DNA of 49,691 bases, taken from positions 1-49,691 of the forward strand of contig JAECRT010000013.1 of assembly GCA_016000085.1 (NCBI GenBank), given 5' to 3'. The number at the start of each line of letters is the position of its first letter. Positions within the stretch are counted from its first letter, which is position 1. The DNA comes from Sphingomonadaceae bacterium. GTDB taxonomy: Bacteria > Pseudomonadota > Alphaproteobacteria > Sphingomonadales > Sphingomonadaceae. This document shows positions 8,985 through 17,117 of this stretch, piece after piece. A program made the translations under genes and the position numbers. Under the pieces are notes generated by a model. The model ran no database searches. It saw nothing but the letters and a program-made list of their open reading frames with translations, and had not been told where the DNA came from.

Positions 8985-10205
8985 TCAGACGGCGTCGCGG
9001 CGACCCAGCAGGCGCAGGCGCAAGGCGTTCAACTTGATGAAGCCCGCCGCATCGCGCTGATCATAGGCGCCCGCATCATCCTCGAACGTCACGACCTTCT
9101 CGCTGTAGAGCGAATAAGGCGACTTGCGGCCCACGATATAGACCCCGCCCTTGTAGAGCTTGAGCCGAACCGTGCCCGTCACCTTCTCCTGGCTGTAATC
9201 GATCGCGGCCTGCAACATCTCGCGCTCGGGCGAGAACCAGAAGCCGTTATAGATCAGCTCGGCATATTTGGGTGCGAGTTCGTCCTTGAGATGCGCCGCA
9301 CCGCGATCCAGCGTCACCTGCTCGATGCCGCGATGGGCCAGGTGATAGATGGTGCCGCCGGGCGTCTCATACATGCCGCGCGACTTCATGCCCACGAAGC
9401 GGTTTTCCACCAGATCGAGGCGGCCAATGCCATGCTTGCGGCCATAGTCGTTCAGCGTTTCCAGCAGCGTCGCGGGTGACATCGCGATGCCATTGATCGC
9501 CACGCCGTCGCCACGCTCGAAATCGATCGTGATGAACTCGGGCGCGTCGGGCGCGTCTTCCGGGTTCACCGTGCGCGAATAGACATAATCGGGGACTTCT
9601 TCCCACGGATCTTCCAGCACCTTGCCCTCGGACGAGGTGTGCAGCATGTTCGCGTCGGTCGAAAACGGGCTTTCGCCGCGCTTGTCCTTGGCGATGGGGA
9701 TCTGGTTCTGTTCGGCGAACTCGATCAGCTTGGTGCGGCTGGTCAGATCCCATTCGCGCCACGGCGCGATGACCTTGATGTCGGGCGACAGCGCATAATA
9801 GCCCAGTTCGAAGCGGACCTGATCGTTGCCCTTGCCGGTCGCGCCATGCGACACGGCGTCCGCGCCGACCATTTTGGCGATCTCGATCTGGCGCTTGGCG
9901 ATCAGCGGCCGGGCGATCGACGTGCCGAGCAGGTACAGCCCCTCATACAGCGCATTGGAGCGCATCATCGGGAAGACATAATCCTTCACGAATTCTTCGC
10001 GCAGGTCGTCGATGAAGATATGCTCTTCCTTGACGCCCATCAGCCGCGCCTTGGCGCGCGCCGGTTCCAGTTCCTCGCCCTGCCCCAGATCGGCGGTGAA
10101 GGTCACCACTTCGCACTGATAGGTCTGTTGCAGCCATTTGAGGATCACGCTGGTGTCGAGGCCGCCGGAAAAGGCAAGGACGATGCGGTTGATCTGATCT
10201 GACAT
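8985..10205 (-). CDS. argG: Argininosuccinate synthase
   Basis: Joins citrulline and aspartate using ATP to form argininosuccinate, the penultimate step of arginine synthesis. The 406-residue length is normal. The N-terminal PP-loop ([16 protein letters not shown]) is intact, and conserved blocks such as [13 protein letters not shown] and the C-terminal [14 protein letters not shown] region are present. The ATG at 10205 matches the usual N-terminus for the family. It is a stand-alone gene: no other arg genes are nearby. A strong terminator at 10308-10339 separates it from the gene upstream on the same strand, so it has its own promoter in 10206-10305. Confidence 0.98.
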   Translation of the reverse strand: MSDQINRIVLAFSGGLDTSVILKWLQQTYQCEVVTFTADLGQGEELEPARAKARLMGVKEEHIFIDDLREEFVKDYVFPMMRSNALYEGLYLLGTSIARPLIAKRQIEIAKMVGADAVSHGATGKGNDQVRFELGYYALSPDIKVIAPWREWDLTSRTKLIEFAEQNQIPIAKDKRGESPFSTDANMLHTSSEGKVLEDPWEEVPDYVYSRTVNPEDAPDAPEFITIDFERGDGVAINGIAMSPATLLETLNDYGRKHGIGRLDLVENRFVGMKSRGMYETPGGTIYHLAHRGIEQVTLDRGAAHLKDELAPKYAELIYNGFWFSPEREMLQAAIDYSQEKVTGTVRLKLYKGGVYIVGRKSPYSLYSEKVVTFEDDAGAYDQRDAAGFIKLNALRLRLLGRRDAV

Positions 10206-10305
10206 GGCGTGAGCGACTCTTTCGCAAATGAGGGCGCGGATATGGGCGCGCCGGTATCAGGCAAGGCGGCAAAGCGCAACCGGATCGCGCCGGGGGACGC
10301 ACAGC

Positions 10306-10339
10306 AAAAGGGGACGGAAGCATTGGCTTCCGTCCCCTT
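10306..10339 (-). terminator. Intrinsic terminator upstream of argG
   Basis: A perfect 14-bp stem (10308-10321 with 10326-10339) closed by a 4-base loop. On the minus strand it is followed by TTTTGC. It ends transcription of the 327-residue membrane protein gene before argG. It is the clearest intrinsic terminator in the left third of the window. Confidence 0.82.
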
Positions 10340-10360
10340 CGCCTAACCTGGCGTGATCGA

Positions 10361-11344
10361 TCAGCGTGTGCGCGGCTTCAACCCGGCCGGGCGCATGGTT
10401 GGTCCGCCATAGCGATAGACGGTCTGGCTCCGGTCGACCGCCGGCGCGGGTGCAGGCTGCGCGGCAGGCGTCTGCATGACCGGCGCTGCGCTGGCCGGGC
10501 GCTCCGTACGCTGCGCCAACAGATATTGGGCGCGACGCATCCGCTTGGTCCGCGTGCGGAAAGGATTTTCGGCACTGGGCGCGGCAGCGACCATCGCCTC
10601 CAGCCTGTCATCGCCCTGCCTGTCCGGCGCGCGCGCCGCCATGGCCGGTGCTGGGGTGGCCATCGGTGCAATGATCGGTCGCGACAGGACCGCTTCACGC
10701 GGGGCCGCAACCGGCGTGGCTGCAACAACCGTGTCGTCCTCGATCGCATCGGTCGGGCGACGACGGCGCATCAAAGCAGCCCCGCCCAACCCGGCGAGCA
10801 GCAGCGCTGCGCCACCCATCGCCCACAGCAGGGCGTTATCCGGCCGGGCAACGCTCTCCGTCACGGGCGCGGCCGCAATCGGCGCAGCGTCCTGTTCTGC
10901 AACCACGGGGGCAACAGGTGCAACGGGGGCTGGTTCAGCTACTGGCGGCACGACCGCAGCAGGCGCTTGCGTCCGCGCGACCGGTGCGGCCGCCGGAGCG
11001 ACACGTTCAACGGGCGCATCAGCGACGCGCGACGCGACGGCGCGGCGAGGGGCAGGCGCAGGACGGGCAGCAGCCTCAGCTTCGGCAGCCGCCACAGCAG
11101 CAGCGCGATTTTCCTCGACCGAAGGGGTCGACTGCACCATCGGCTGGGCGGGCGCGAAAACCGGCGCAGCGGGCGCAGCAGGCGCGGCGCTCACGGTCGG
11201 CGGCGCGACAGGCGCATCCGGCATCGCGGTCTGCGCGACCGGCGGCGGCGCGGCGACCTGTGCCAGCACAGGGGTTGCACTCAAAGCCAGAACAGCGGCG
11301 ATCGCGGCCCTGGCGGGGCGGATTGATGTAATGTGTCCAGTCAT
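10361..11344 (-). CDS. Ala/Pro-rich single-span membrane protein of unknown function
   Basis: A 327-residue protein I do not recognise. It begins with a signal-like segment (AAIAAVLALSATPVLAQ). A long Ala/Pro/Val-rich low-complexity stretch, probably extracytoplasmic, runs to about residue 170. A hydrophobic helix (ALLWAMGGAALLLAGLGGAA) is followed at once by MRRRRP, a strong stop-transfer signal. The C-terminal 130 residues are again Ala/Pro/Arg-rich, with a basic block RTRTKRMRRAQYLLAQR. The layout (export signal, disordered linker, one helix, basic tail) resembles envelope anchoring proteins, but no catalytic motif is visible. The upstream region holds an unusual cluster of TGAAC elements. 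Confidence 0.7.
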   Translation of the reverse strand: MTGHITSIRPARAAIAAVLALSATPVLAQVAAPPPVAQTAMPDAPVAPPTVSAAPAAPAAPVFAPAQPMVQSTPSVEENRAAAVAAAEAEAAARPAPAPRRAVASRVADAPVERVAPAAAPVARTQAPAAVVPPVAEPAPVAPVAPVVAEQDAAPIAAAPVTESVARPDNALLWAMGGAALLLAGLGGAALMRRRRPTDAIEDDTVVAATPVAAPREAVLSRPIIAPMATPAPAMAARAPDRQGDDRLEAMVAAAPSAENPFRTRTKRMRRAQYLLAQRTERPASAAPVMQTPAAQPAPAPAVDRSQTVYRYGGPTMRPAGLKPRTR

Positions 11345-11438
11345 AGCAAAGGACCAACCGTCGACTCATGCAATCGAACGCATGACCCATCTCCATTTTA
11401 GGATGAATAGGTGCGACAGGCCGATGAAATGATATTCA

Positions 11439-11478
11439 TGAACAATCGTTCATCTGAACATGAACTCTGTATTTACAG
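11439..11478. promoter_or_regulatory. Cluster of TGAAC elements and a CTGTA palindrome
   Basis: Within 27 bp there are four TGAAC pentamers: 11439 direct, 11448 inverted as GTTCA, 11455 direct and 11461 direct. A perfect palindrome CTGTA-TT-TACAG follows at 11467-11478. The surroundings are AT-rich, unlike the rest of the window. It lies about 95-135 bp upstream of the unknown membrane protein gene on the minus strand. It looks like a transcription factor operator. The spacing does not fit the alphaproteobacterial LexA box. Confidence 0.4.
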
Positions 11479-11504
11479 AATTACCTATGAATATTTCATC
11501 ATGA

Positions 11505-11714
11505 CTATGCTTCATCTTCCGGCGACGACGCATCGCGCCGATCTTCGCGAAATGCGCCGTCCAGCAATTGCGCACGCCGGGCGGCCTGTTCGGCATCGGC
11601 CTGCCGCTGCGCCTTGGTACGGCCGAATTTCGCTCGATTGGCTTCGGCTTCGCGCTGCTTGTCGCCCCGCGCCTTATCCTTGCGCGCCTGCCGCAGATTG
11701 ACGATGTTGCTCAT
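11505..11714 (-). CDS. DUF4169 family small protein
   Basis: A 69-residue, highly charged helical protein (MSNIVNLRQARKDKARGDKQ, then RAKFGRTKAQRQADAEQAAR). The NLRQARK...R..KFGRTKAQR pattern is that of the DUF4169 family, common and uncharacterised in alphaproteobacteria. No membrane segment or Cys is present. It is divergent from the LacI gene, 96 bp apart, and its 3' end lies beside the TGAAC cluster. Confidence 0.85.
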   Translation of the reverse strand: MSNIVNLRQARKDKARGDKQREAEANRAKFGRTKAQRQADAEQAARRAQLLDGAFREDRRDASSPEDEA

Positions 11715-11810
11715 GCCTTATCATAGGGTGAAGGATCGCGGCTTGCCAAGCGCGGCCTCATCCCCGCATGACGCACCGCTTACCCCCTTTTTTTTGAGCC
11801 CACCCCGTCC

Positions 11811-12800
11811 ATGACCAGCATCCACGACGTCGCCGCACTGGCCCAGGTTTCGATCAAGACCGTGTCGCGCGTCGTCAACAAGGCGCCCAACGTCAGCGCG
11901 CCGCTGCGCGAACGGGTGGAAACCGCAATCCAGACGCTGGGTTATCGTCCCAACCAGTCGGCGCGGCGGCTGGCGGGCGGGCGCTCCTTCATGATCGCCT
12001 ATCTCTACAACAACCCTGCCCCCGGCTATACCAGCGCTATTCAGGCGGGCGCGGCCGAACGCTGCCGTGACCTGGGCTATCATCTGGTGGTCGAACCGAT
12101 CTCGCCGGGCGGCGAGGAAAGGTTCGACGTGCTGGACCGGCTGGTCGCGGCGCTGCGGCCCGACGGCGTGCTGCTGGTGCCGCCGCTTTCCGATGACGAG
12201 CCGCTGCTGGCGCGCCTTGCCCAGCTTGGCCTGCCCTGCGCGCGGATCGCCGGGTCGGTAGCGGCGGTCAGCTACAACCTCCCCACGCCCGAGCGCGCAG
12301 CCGGGCGCATGGTGGCGGATCATCTGATCGCGCACGGCCATCGTCGCATCGGCGTCATCACCCCGCCTTTGTCCCACCGCGCCGCCCTGCGCCGGGTGGA
12401 GGGGTTTCGCGACGGACTGCACATAGCGGAGGTGCCGGTCGACGAAGCGCTGTTCGTGCGCGGCGCGTTCGACTTCACCTCCGGCATCGCGGCGGCCGAA
12501 GCGCTGCTCGCGCTGCCCAATCCCCCCAGCGCGATCTTCGCCACCAATGACGACATGGCGCTGGGCGTGCTGACGCTGGCCCATCGCACCGGGCTGCGCG
12601 TGCCGGAGGATCTGTCGGTGGTCGGGTTCGACGACACGCGCGCCAGTCTCACGTCCTGGCCACCGTTGACCACCGTGCGTCAACCGCTGGCGGACATGGG
12701 GCGGTCGGTCGTGGATGCACTCGTCAACGGCCCGGTCGAGGCGCCGGAATTTCTCTTCACGCTGGTCGAACGCGGCAGTTGCGGCCCCGCCCCCACCTGA
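11811..12800 (+). CDS. LacI-family transcriptional regulator
   Basis: A 329-residue repressor-type regulator. The N-terminal LacI helix-turn-helix (IHDVAALAQVSIKTVSRVVN) and hinge helix (YRPNQSARRLAGGRS) are intact. The periplasmic-binding-protein-like effector domain follows, including the HLIAHGHRRIGVI strand and ATNDDMALGVL. No sugar transport or catabolic operon lies beside it, so its target genes are probably elsewhere. There is no obvious ribosome binding site before the ATG; a run of eight T at 11788-11795 lies about 15 bp upstream. It is divergent from the DUF4169 gene. Confidence 0.93.
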   Translation: MTSIHDVAALAQVSIKTVSRVVNKAPNVSAPLRERVETAIQTLGYRPNQSARRLAGGRSFMIAYLYNNPAPGYTSAIQAGAAERCRDLGYHLVVEPISPGGEERFDVLDRLVAALRPDGVLLVPPLSDDEPLLARLAQLGLPCARIAGSVAAVSYNLPTPERAAGRMVADHLIAHGHRRIGVITPPLSHRAALRRVEGFRDGLHIAEVPVDEALFVRGAFDFTSGIAAAEALLALPNPPSAIFATNDDMALGVLTLAHRTGLRVPEDLSVVGFDDTRASLTSWPPLTTVRQPLADMGRSVVDALVNGPVEAPEFLFTLVERGSCGPAPT

Positions 12801-12913
12801 CAGGGCCGTGACGGCTGGGCGCACCGCCATGGGCCGCCGTTGCAATCAAGCTGTCACGGAAGCGTTCTAGCAAGAGTCCATTCACATTCCCCGGACATGA
12901 AGGACCAGGCCGC

Positions 12914-14533
12914 ATGAACGCGACGATTGCCAGGGACAACGGCGCAATAGGCGGAGGTGCCGCCCGCCCCGATCTCGACAAGGGGCTGGGCGTCATCGGC
13001 ATGGTCGGCTTCGGCGCAGCGATCGTCGTCGCCCTGGCCTATGTCGCCTACAGCATCTATGCCGACGCCAGCGCGGCGGGGGTTCAGGCCACGGCCTATC
13101 TGCCCTTCATCCTGCTGTTCATCGCCCTGCTGATCGCGCTCGGCTTTGAATTTGTGAACGGGTTCCACGATACGGCCAACGCCGTCGCGACCGTTATCTA
13201 CACCAACGCCATGCCCGCCAATGTCGCGGTCGTCTGGTCGGGCTTCTTCAACTTCCTGGGCGTGCTGCTGTCGACCGGCGCGGTCGCGTTCGGCATCGTG
13301 TCGCTGCTGCCGGTGGAACTCATCCTCCAGGTCGGTTCGAACGCTGGCTTCGCCATGGTGTTCGCGCTGCTGATCGCCGCGATCCTGTGGAACCTCGCCA
13401 CCTGGTATCTGGGCATCCCTTCGTCCAGCTCGCACACGCTGATCGGATCGATCATCGGCGTGGGCGTCGCCAATGCGATGATGCATGGCAAGAGCGGCAC
13501 GTCGGGTGTCGACTGGACCAAGGCGACGGAAATCGGTCAGGCGCTGCTGGTGTCACCGCTCATCGGCTTTGGCGTCGCGGCCCTGCTGTTCCTCGCCATG
13601 AAGCTGCTGATCCGCAACGAAGCCCTGTATCAGGAACCCAAGGACGGCGTACCCCCGCCGCTGTGGATTCGCGCATTGCTCATCTTCACCTGCACTGGCG
13701 TCAGCTTCGCCCATGGCTCGAACGACGGGCAAAAGGGCATGGGCCTCATCATGCTGATCCTCATCGGCACGGTGCCTACCGCCTATGCCCTCAACCGCGC
13801 CGTGCCCGAACGCTATGCGGTGGAATTCCACACCAACTCGATCGCCGCTGCCAGCGCGCTGGGCGTCGCCGCACCGGCCGCCTCCGATCCGGCGGCAGCC
13901 CGCCAGACCGTGACTCGCTATATCGCCGACAAGCGCTACACGCCGGACACCAAGCCTGCGCTGGGCGTGCTGATCCACGACGTCGACCAGCAGGTCGCCG
14001 AATATGGCTCGCTGGCCAAGGTGCCGGCCGCCGCCGTCAGCAACATCCGCAACGACATGTATCTCGCCTCCGAAGCGATCAAGCGCTTGGGCAAGGACAA
14101 GGGCGCTGGCCTGTCCGAAACCCAGAATGATACGCTGGGCACATATAAGAAGTCGCTCGACGCAGGCACGCGCTTCATCCCGACCTGGGTGAAGGTCGCC
14201 GTGGCCTTTGCGCTGGGCCTTGGCACCATGGTCGGCTGGAAGCGGATCGTCGTCACCGTGGGCGAAAAGATCGGCAAGACGCACCTCACCTATGCGCAGG
14301 GCGCGTCGGCCGAACTGGTGGCGATGGGCACCATCTTTGGCGCCGATCATCTGGGCCTGCCCGTATCGACCACCCATGTCCTCTCGTCCGGCGTCGCGGG
14401 CACGATGGCGGCCAACGGGTCGGGCCTTCAGATGAGCACCATCCGCAACATGCTGATGGCATGGGTGCTGACTCTGCCCGTTTCGATCGGTCTGGCGGGC
14501 CTGCTCTACGTCCTCTTCTCCCAGATCATCTGA
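12914..14533 (+). CDS. pit: Inorganic phosphate transporter, PiT family
   Basis: A 539-residue integral membrane low-affinity phosphate (metal-phosphate) symporter. Both inverted PiT signatures are present: GFEFVNGFHDTANAVATVIY near residue 80 and FAHGSNDGQKGMG near 275. Paired SSSSHTLIGS and STTHVLSSG motifs mark the two halves. A long cytoplasmic insertion of about 110 residues (roughly 320-425) separates the halves. The ATG is preceded by AAGGA. A CTGTCAC half-site at 12854 could be half of a Pho box, but the second half is poor. A CorA-type transporter follows directly, with polyphosphate kinase 2 beyond it on the other strand. Confidence 0.95.
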   Translation: MNATIARDNGAIGGGAARPDLDKGLGVIGMVGFGAAIVVALAYVAYSIYADASAAGVQATAYLPFILLFIALLIALGFEFVNGFHDTANAVATVIYTNAMPANVAVVWSGFFNFLGVLLSTGAVAFGIVSLLPVELILQVGSNAGFAMVFALLIAAILWNLATWYLGIPSSSSHTLIGSIIGVGVANAMMHGKSGTSGVDWTKATEIGQALLVSPLIGFGVAALLFLAMKLLIRNEALYQEPKDGVPPPLWIRALLIFTCTGVSFAHGSNDGQKGMGLIMLILIGTVPTAYALNRAVPERYAVEFHTNSIAAASALGVAAPAASDPAAARQTVTRYIADKRYTPDTKPALGVLIHDVDQQVAEYGSLAKVPAAAVSNIRNDMYLASEAIKRLGKDKGAGLSETQNDTLGTYKKSLDAGTRFIPTWVKVAVAFALGLGTMVGWKRIVVTVGEKIGKTHLTYAQGASAELVAMGTIFGADHLGLPVSTTHVLSSGVAGTMAANGSGLQMSTIRNMLMAWVLTLPVSIGLAGLLYVLFSQII

Positions 14534-14534
14534 C

Positions 14535-14548
14535 GGGAGCGGCATACG
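14535..14548 (+). promoter_or_regulatory. Possible ribosome binding site with ACG start for the CorA-type gene
   Basis: Directly after the pit stop (14531-14533), GGAG (14536-14539 area) is followed at normal spacing by an in-frame ACG at 14546. That would add TDTEPDRLFRVP to the N-terminus. ACG starts are rare, so this is only a candidate. Confidence 0.25.
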
Positions 14549-14581
14549 GATACCGAACCCGACCGGCTGTTTCGCGTCCCC

Positions 14582-15559
14582 ATGCCTGCGCAGGGCATGG
14601 GGCCGGGCCTTATCTGGGGGCTGGATTTCGCCGCTGACGGCACGCCCAGCCCCGTCGCCCGTTGCGATGGCGACACGACCGGCGTCTTCCGCTGGCTGCA
14701 CCTCAACCTCGCCGATCATGGCACGCGCCAGTGGATCGCCGACGCTCCCGACCTCTCCCCCCAGATACGCGACCTGCTGCTCGCGCCCGACACGCACCAG
14801 CGCGCGCTGGTCGATGGCGGCTGCGTCGGCTGCGTCCTGCATGATTTCGAACGCGACTTCGACATTGCCGATACCGACCGGATCGGCGCGTTGCGGATCG
14901 CCCTTACCCCCTCGCTCATGCTCACCACCCGGCTGCACCCGCTGCGCTCGGCCGACATTGCGCGCGGGCGGTTGGAACGGGGCGGCGCGGCAACCGGGCC
15001 GGCACAGGCGCTCGACCTGCTCGTCGGCGCGATCACCGGCAATATCGCCGACATCGCCCGGTCGCTGGGCAATGACGTGCAACAGGGCGAAGACGCCTTT
15101 CTCGACGGCCATCACTTGCCCGACGCGCGCGACCTGATCCGCATCCGGCGCAGACTGGCGCAGATCCACCGGCTGCTCACCGGGATGCGCGGTGTGTTTC
15201 AGCGACTGGAGGAGGATGAGGAACTGCCCGAGACGCTGCGCCCCACGGTCGAAAAGCTGGTGCAACGGCTTCAGGCGCTCGACGGCGACATATTGGGCGC
15301 GCAGAGCCAGCTCCGGTTGCTGCGCGACGAACTCGACATCCAGTCGGCGCAACGCACCAACCAGAATCTCTATATTCTCTCGATCATCACCGCCCTGATG
15401 CTGCCCGCGACCTTGGTGACCGGCATCTTCGGCATGAACACCGGCGGCATGCCGCTGGCGAGCGGCGCCCATGGCACGCTACTCGCCGCGCTGGTTGCGG
15501 CGGGTGCTGCCGGGCTGACCTATTGGCTGCTGCGCTGGATGGGCTTCATGCGCCGCTGA
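14582..15559 (+). CDS. CorA-family metal ion transporter (ZntB-like)
   Basis: A 325-residue CorA-superfamily channel or transporter. The N-terminal soluble domain has the CorA-type alpha/beta start (GLIWGLDFAADG, WLHLNLADHGTRQW). A long stalk helix runs to about residue 270. Two C-terminal helices carry the signature GMN in TGIFGMNTGGMP. Substrate could be Mg2+ or Zn2+; the ZntB subgroup is likely from the N-terminal pattern. The ATG at 14582 has no ribosome binding site. The frame is open back to the pit stop at 14533, and an ACG at 14546 sits seven bases after GGAG, so the real protein may begin 12 codons earlier. Confidence 0.9.
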   Translation: MPAQGMGPGLIWGLDFAADGTPSPVARCDGDTTGVFRWLHLNLADHGTRQWIADAPDLSPQIRDLLLAPDTHQRALVDGGCVGCVLHDFERDFDIADTDRIGALRIALTPSLMLTTRLHPLRSADIARGRLERGGAATGPAQALDLLVGAITGNIADIARSLGNDVQQGEDAFLDGHHLPDARDLIRIRRRLAQIHRLLTGMRGVFQRLEEDEELPETLRPTVEKLVQRLQALDGDILGAQSQLRLLRDELDIQSAQRTNQNLYILSIITALMLPATLVTGIFGMNTGGMPLASGAHGTLLAALVAAGAAGLTYWLLRWMGFMRR

Positions 15560-15690
15560 GCGGCCCCTGTCCTACAAACCCGCCTGCGGCTAAAAGGATG
15601 GTCGCGACACACCGCCCCATCCGACGCGTAATATTATTTCCAACTTTTGTTCGAAAAAGTCAAAATTACCGGGAAATGTGCGAAGTTAAG

Positions 15691-15732
15691 CGATTTCCAA
15701 GCGATCGGCATCGATCGCTGGTTAAGAAATCG
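15691..15732. repeat. Nested inverted repeat between convergent corA-like and ppk2 genes
   Basis: Outer arms CGATTTC (15691-15697) and GAAATCG (15726-15732) enclose a perfect inner palindrome AGCGATCG-GCAT-CGATCGCT (15700-15719). It lies in an unusually AT-rich 190-bp gap between convergent genes. No U-tract follows, so it is not a standard terminator. Six GATC sites fall within about 75 bp from here into the 3' end of ppk2. Confidence 0.45.
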
Positions 15733-15752
15733 CGGCCGATCAAAGAAGCGGA

Positions 15753-16670
15753 TCAGAAGCGATCTGGGACGATCATTTCTGGCGGCACGGGATGGCGGAT
15801 ATAATCCTCATGCCGCTCCCGGTCGGGCAGGACCACCGGCGCCTTGGGGACATCCTCATAGGGGATTTGGTCCAGCAGATGGGCGATGCAGTTGATCCGC
15901 GCCCGCTTCTTGTCGACCGCTTCCACCACCCACCACGGCGCTTCGGGGATATGGGTCCGCTCCAGCATCGCTTCCTTGGCCCGCGTATAATCCTCCCACC
16001 GACGGCGCGATTGCACATCCATCGGCGACAGCTTCCATTGCTTGAGCGGATCATGAACCCGCATCGCAAACCGGAACTGCTGCTCGTCATCGGTGATCGA
16101 AAACCAATATTTGATCAGGATGATGCCCGACCGCACCAGCATCCGCTCGAACTCCGGCACCGACCGGAAGAATTCCTCCACATCCTGCTCCGAACAAAAG
16201 CCCATGACCCGTTCGACCCCGGCGCGATTATACCAGCTCCGGTCGAACAGCACGATCTCCCCCGCCGCCGGCAGATGCGCGGCATAGCGCTGGAAATACC
16301 ATTGGCTGCGTTCCCGCTCGTTGGGCGCGGGCAGCGCAGCGACCCGGCACACCCGCGGATTGAGCCGCTGGGTGATGCGCTTGATCGCCCCGCCCTTGCC
16401 CGCCGAATCCCGGCCTTCAAAGATCACCACGACCTTCAGCCCCTTATGCACCACCCAATCCTGCAAGCGGACGAGTTCATGCTGCAACCGGAACAGCTCG
16501 CGGAAATAGGCCCGTCGCTCCATTTGCTCGCGATCGGGATGCTCCTCCATATCGGCCAGCATCGTCTCCAGCCGGCTCTCGTCGATTTCCATCTCCAGTT
16601 CCTCGTCGAAACTGTCGGCAATCTCGGCCTTGATGCGGTCCATGGCGAAGGAAGATTGATCGAAGGTCAT
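15753..16670 (-). CDS. ppk2: Polyphosphate kinase 2
   Basis: Cytoplasmic PPK2-family phosphotransferase that moves phosphate between polyphosphate and nucleotides. About 305 residues from the ATG at 16670 (MTFDQSSFAM); TTG 16718 and ATG 16643 are alternatives. Seen: Walker A EGRDSAGKGGAIKRI, the NERERSQWYFQRY block, Walker B LFDRSWYNRAGVERVMGF, and the lid and C-terminal segments (YTRAKEAMLERTHIPEAPWW). Single-domain length and the GRDSAGKG motif fit class I PPK2. Convergent with the CorA-type gene; the Pit transporter lies about 1.2 kb further away, giving a phosphate/metal/polyphosphate neighbourhood. Confidence 0.96.
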   Translation of the reverse strand: MTFDQSSFAMDRIKAEIADSFDEELEMEIDESRLETMLADMEEHPDREQMERRAYFRELFRLQHELVRLQDWVVHKGLKVVVIFEGRDSAGKGGAIKRITQRLNPRVCRVAALPAPNERERSQWYFQRYAAHLPAAGEIVLFDRSWYNRAGVERVMGFCSEQDVEEFFRSVPEFERMLVRSGIILIKYWFSITDDEQQFRFAMRVHDPLKQWKLSPMDVQSRRRWEDYTRAKEAMLERTHIPEAPWWVVEAVDKKRARINCIAHLLDQIPYEDVPKAPVVLPDRERHEDYIRHPVPPEMIVPDRF

Positions 16671-16791
16671 GGCTGAGGCGCTTTCCGTGCGGGGTGTCGA
16701 AGCCAAAGATGACAGCAAGCGATGACATTATATTGACGCCGCCCCGCGCCGCTCCCACATCGGCCCGGCCCCGCAACAGCGAAAGTCCCCC

Positions 16792-17010
16792 ATGTCCCTG
16801 CCCCACGCCCGTTACATCGTCCTGCACCATGACGGCGCCTGGAAGATCAACCTCGACAATAAATATTACGGCCCCTTCGCCACGCAGGCCGCAGCCGTGG
16901 CAAGCGCCACCGATACCGCCCGCAAGGCGAGCGAAGGCGGCTATCCTGCTTCAGTATTGCTAATGAAGGGAACGGATTTCGAAACGCTGTGGACGAGCGT
17001 GGCGGACTGA
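16792..17010 (+). CDS. DUF2188 family small protein
   Basis: A 72-residue soluble protein (YIVLHHDGAWKINLDNKYYG, then PFATQAAAVASATDTARKAS). The DGAWKI...G.YGPFATQ.AAV..A...A pattern is that of DUF2188, a small uncharacterised family with a beta-strand-then-helix layout. It is divergent from ppk2 with 121 bp between starts and convergent with murA. No export signal. Function unknown. Confidence 0.82.
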   Translation: MSLPHARYIVLHHDGAWKINLDNKYYGPFATQAAAVASATDTARKASEGGYPASVLLMKGTDFETLWTSVAD

Positions 17011-17117
17011 TCGTGCCAGTCCCGCCGATATCGCGGGCTTACGCCGGTCCCGTGCTGCCAGAGTCGAGATCATAGAGCGCCAGCAACGCCGCACGATCCG
17101 CCTCCAGCCCCCGCGCC

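Noticed and set aside
11439-11465. LexA (SOS) box
   Set aside because: Alphaproteobacterial LexA needs GAAC-N7-GAAC or GTTC-N7-GTTC; no pair in the cluster has that spacing.
12854-12882. Pho box upstream of pit
   Set aside because: Only one half-site (CTGTCAC) is good; the second repeat at the expected spacing does not match.
13553-15472. Long minus-strand frame across pit and the CorA-type gene
   Set aside because: Crosses two real genes, with low-complexity His/Asp/Gln-rich translation and no motif.
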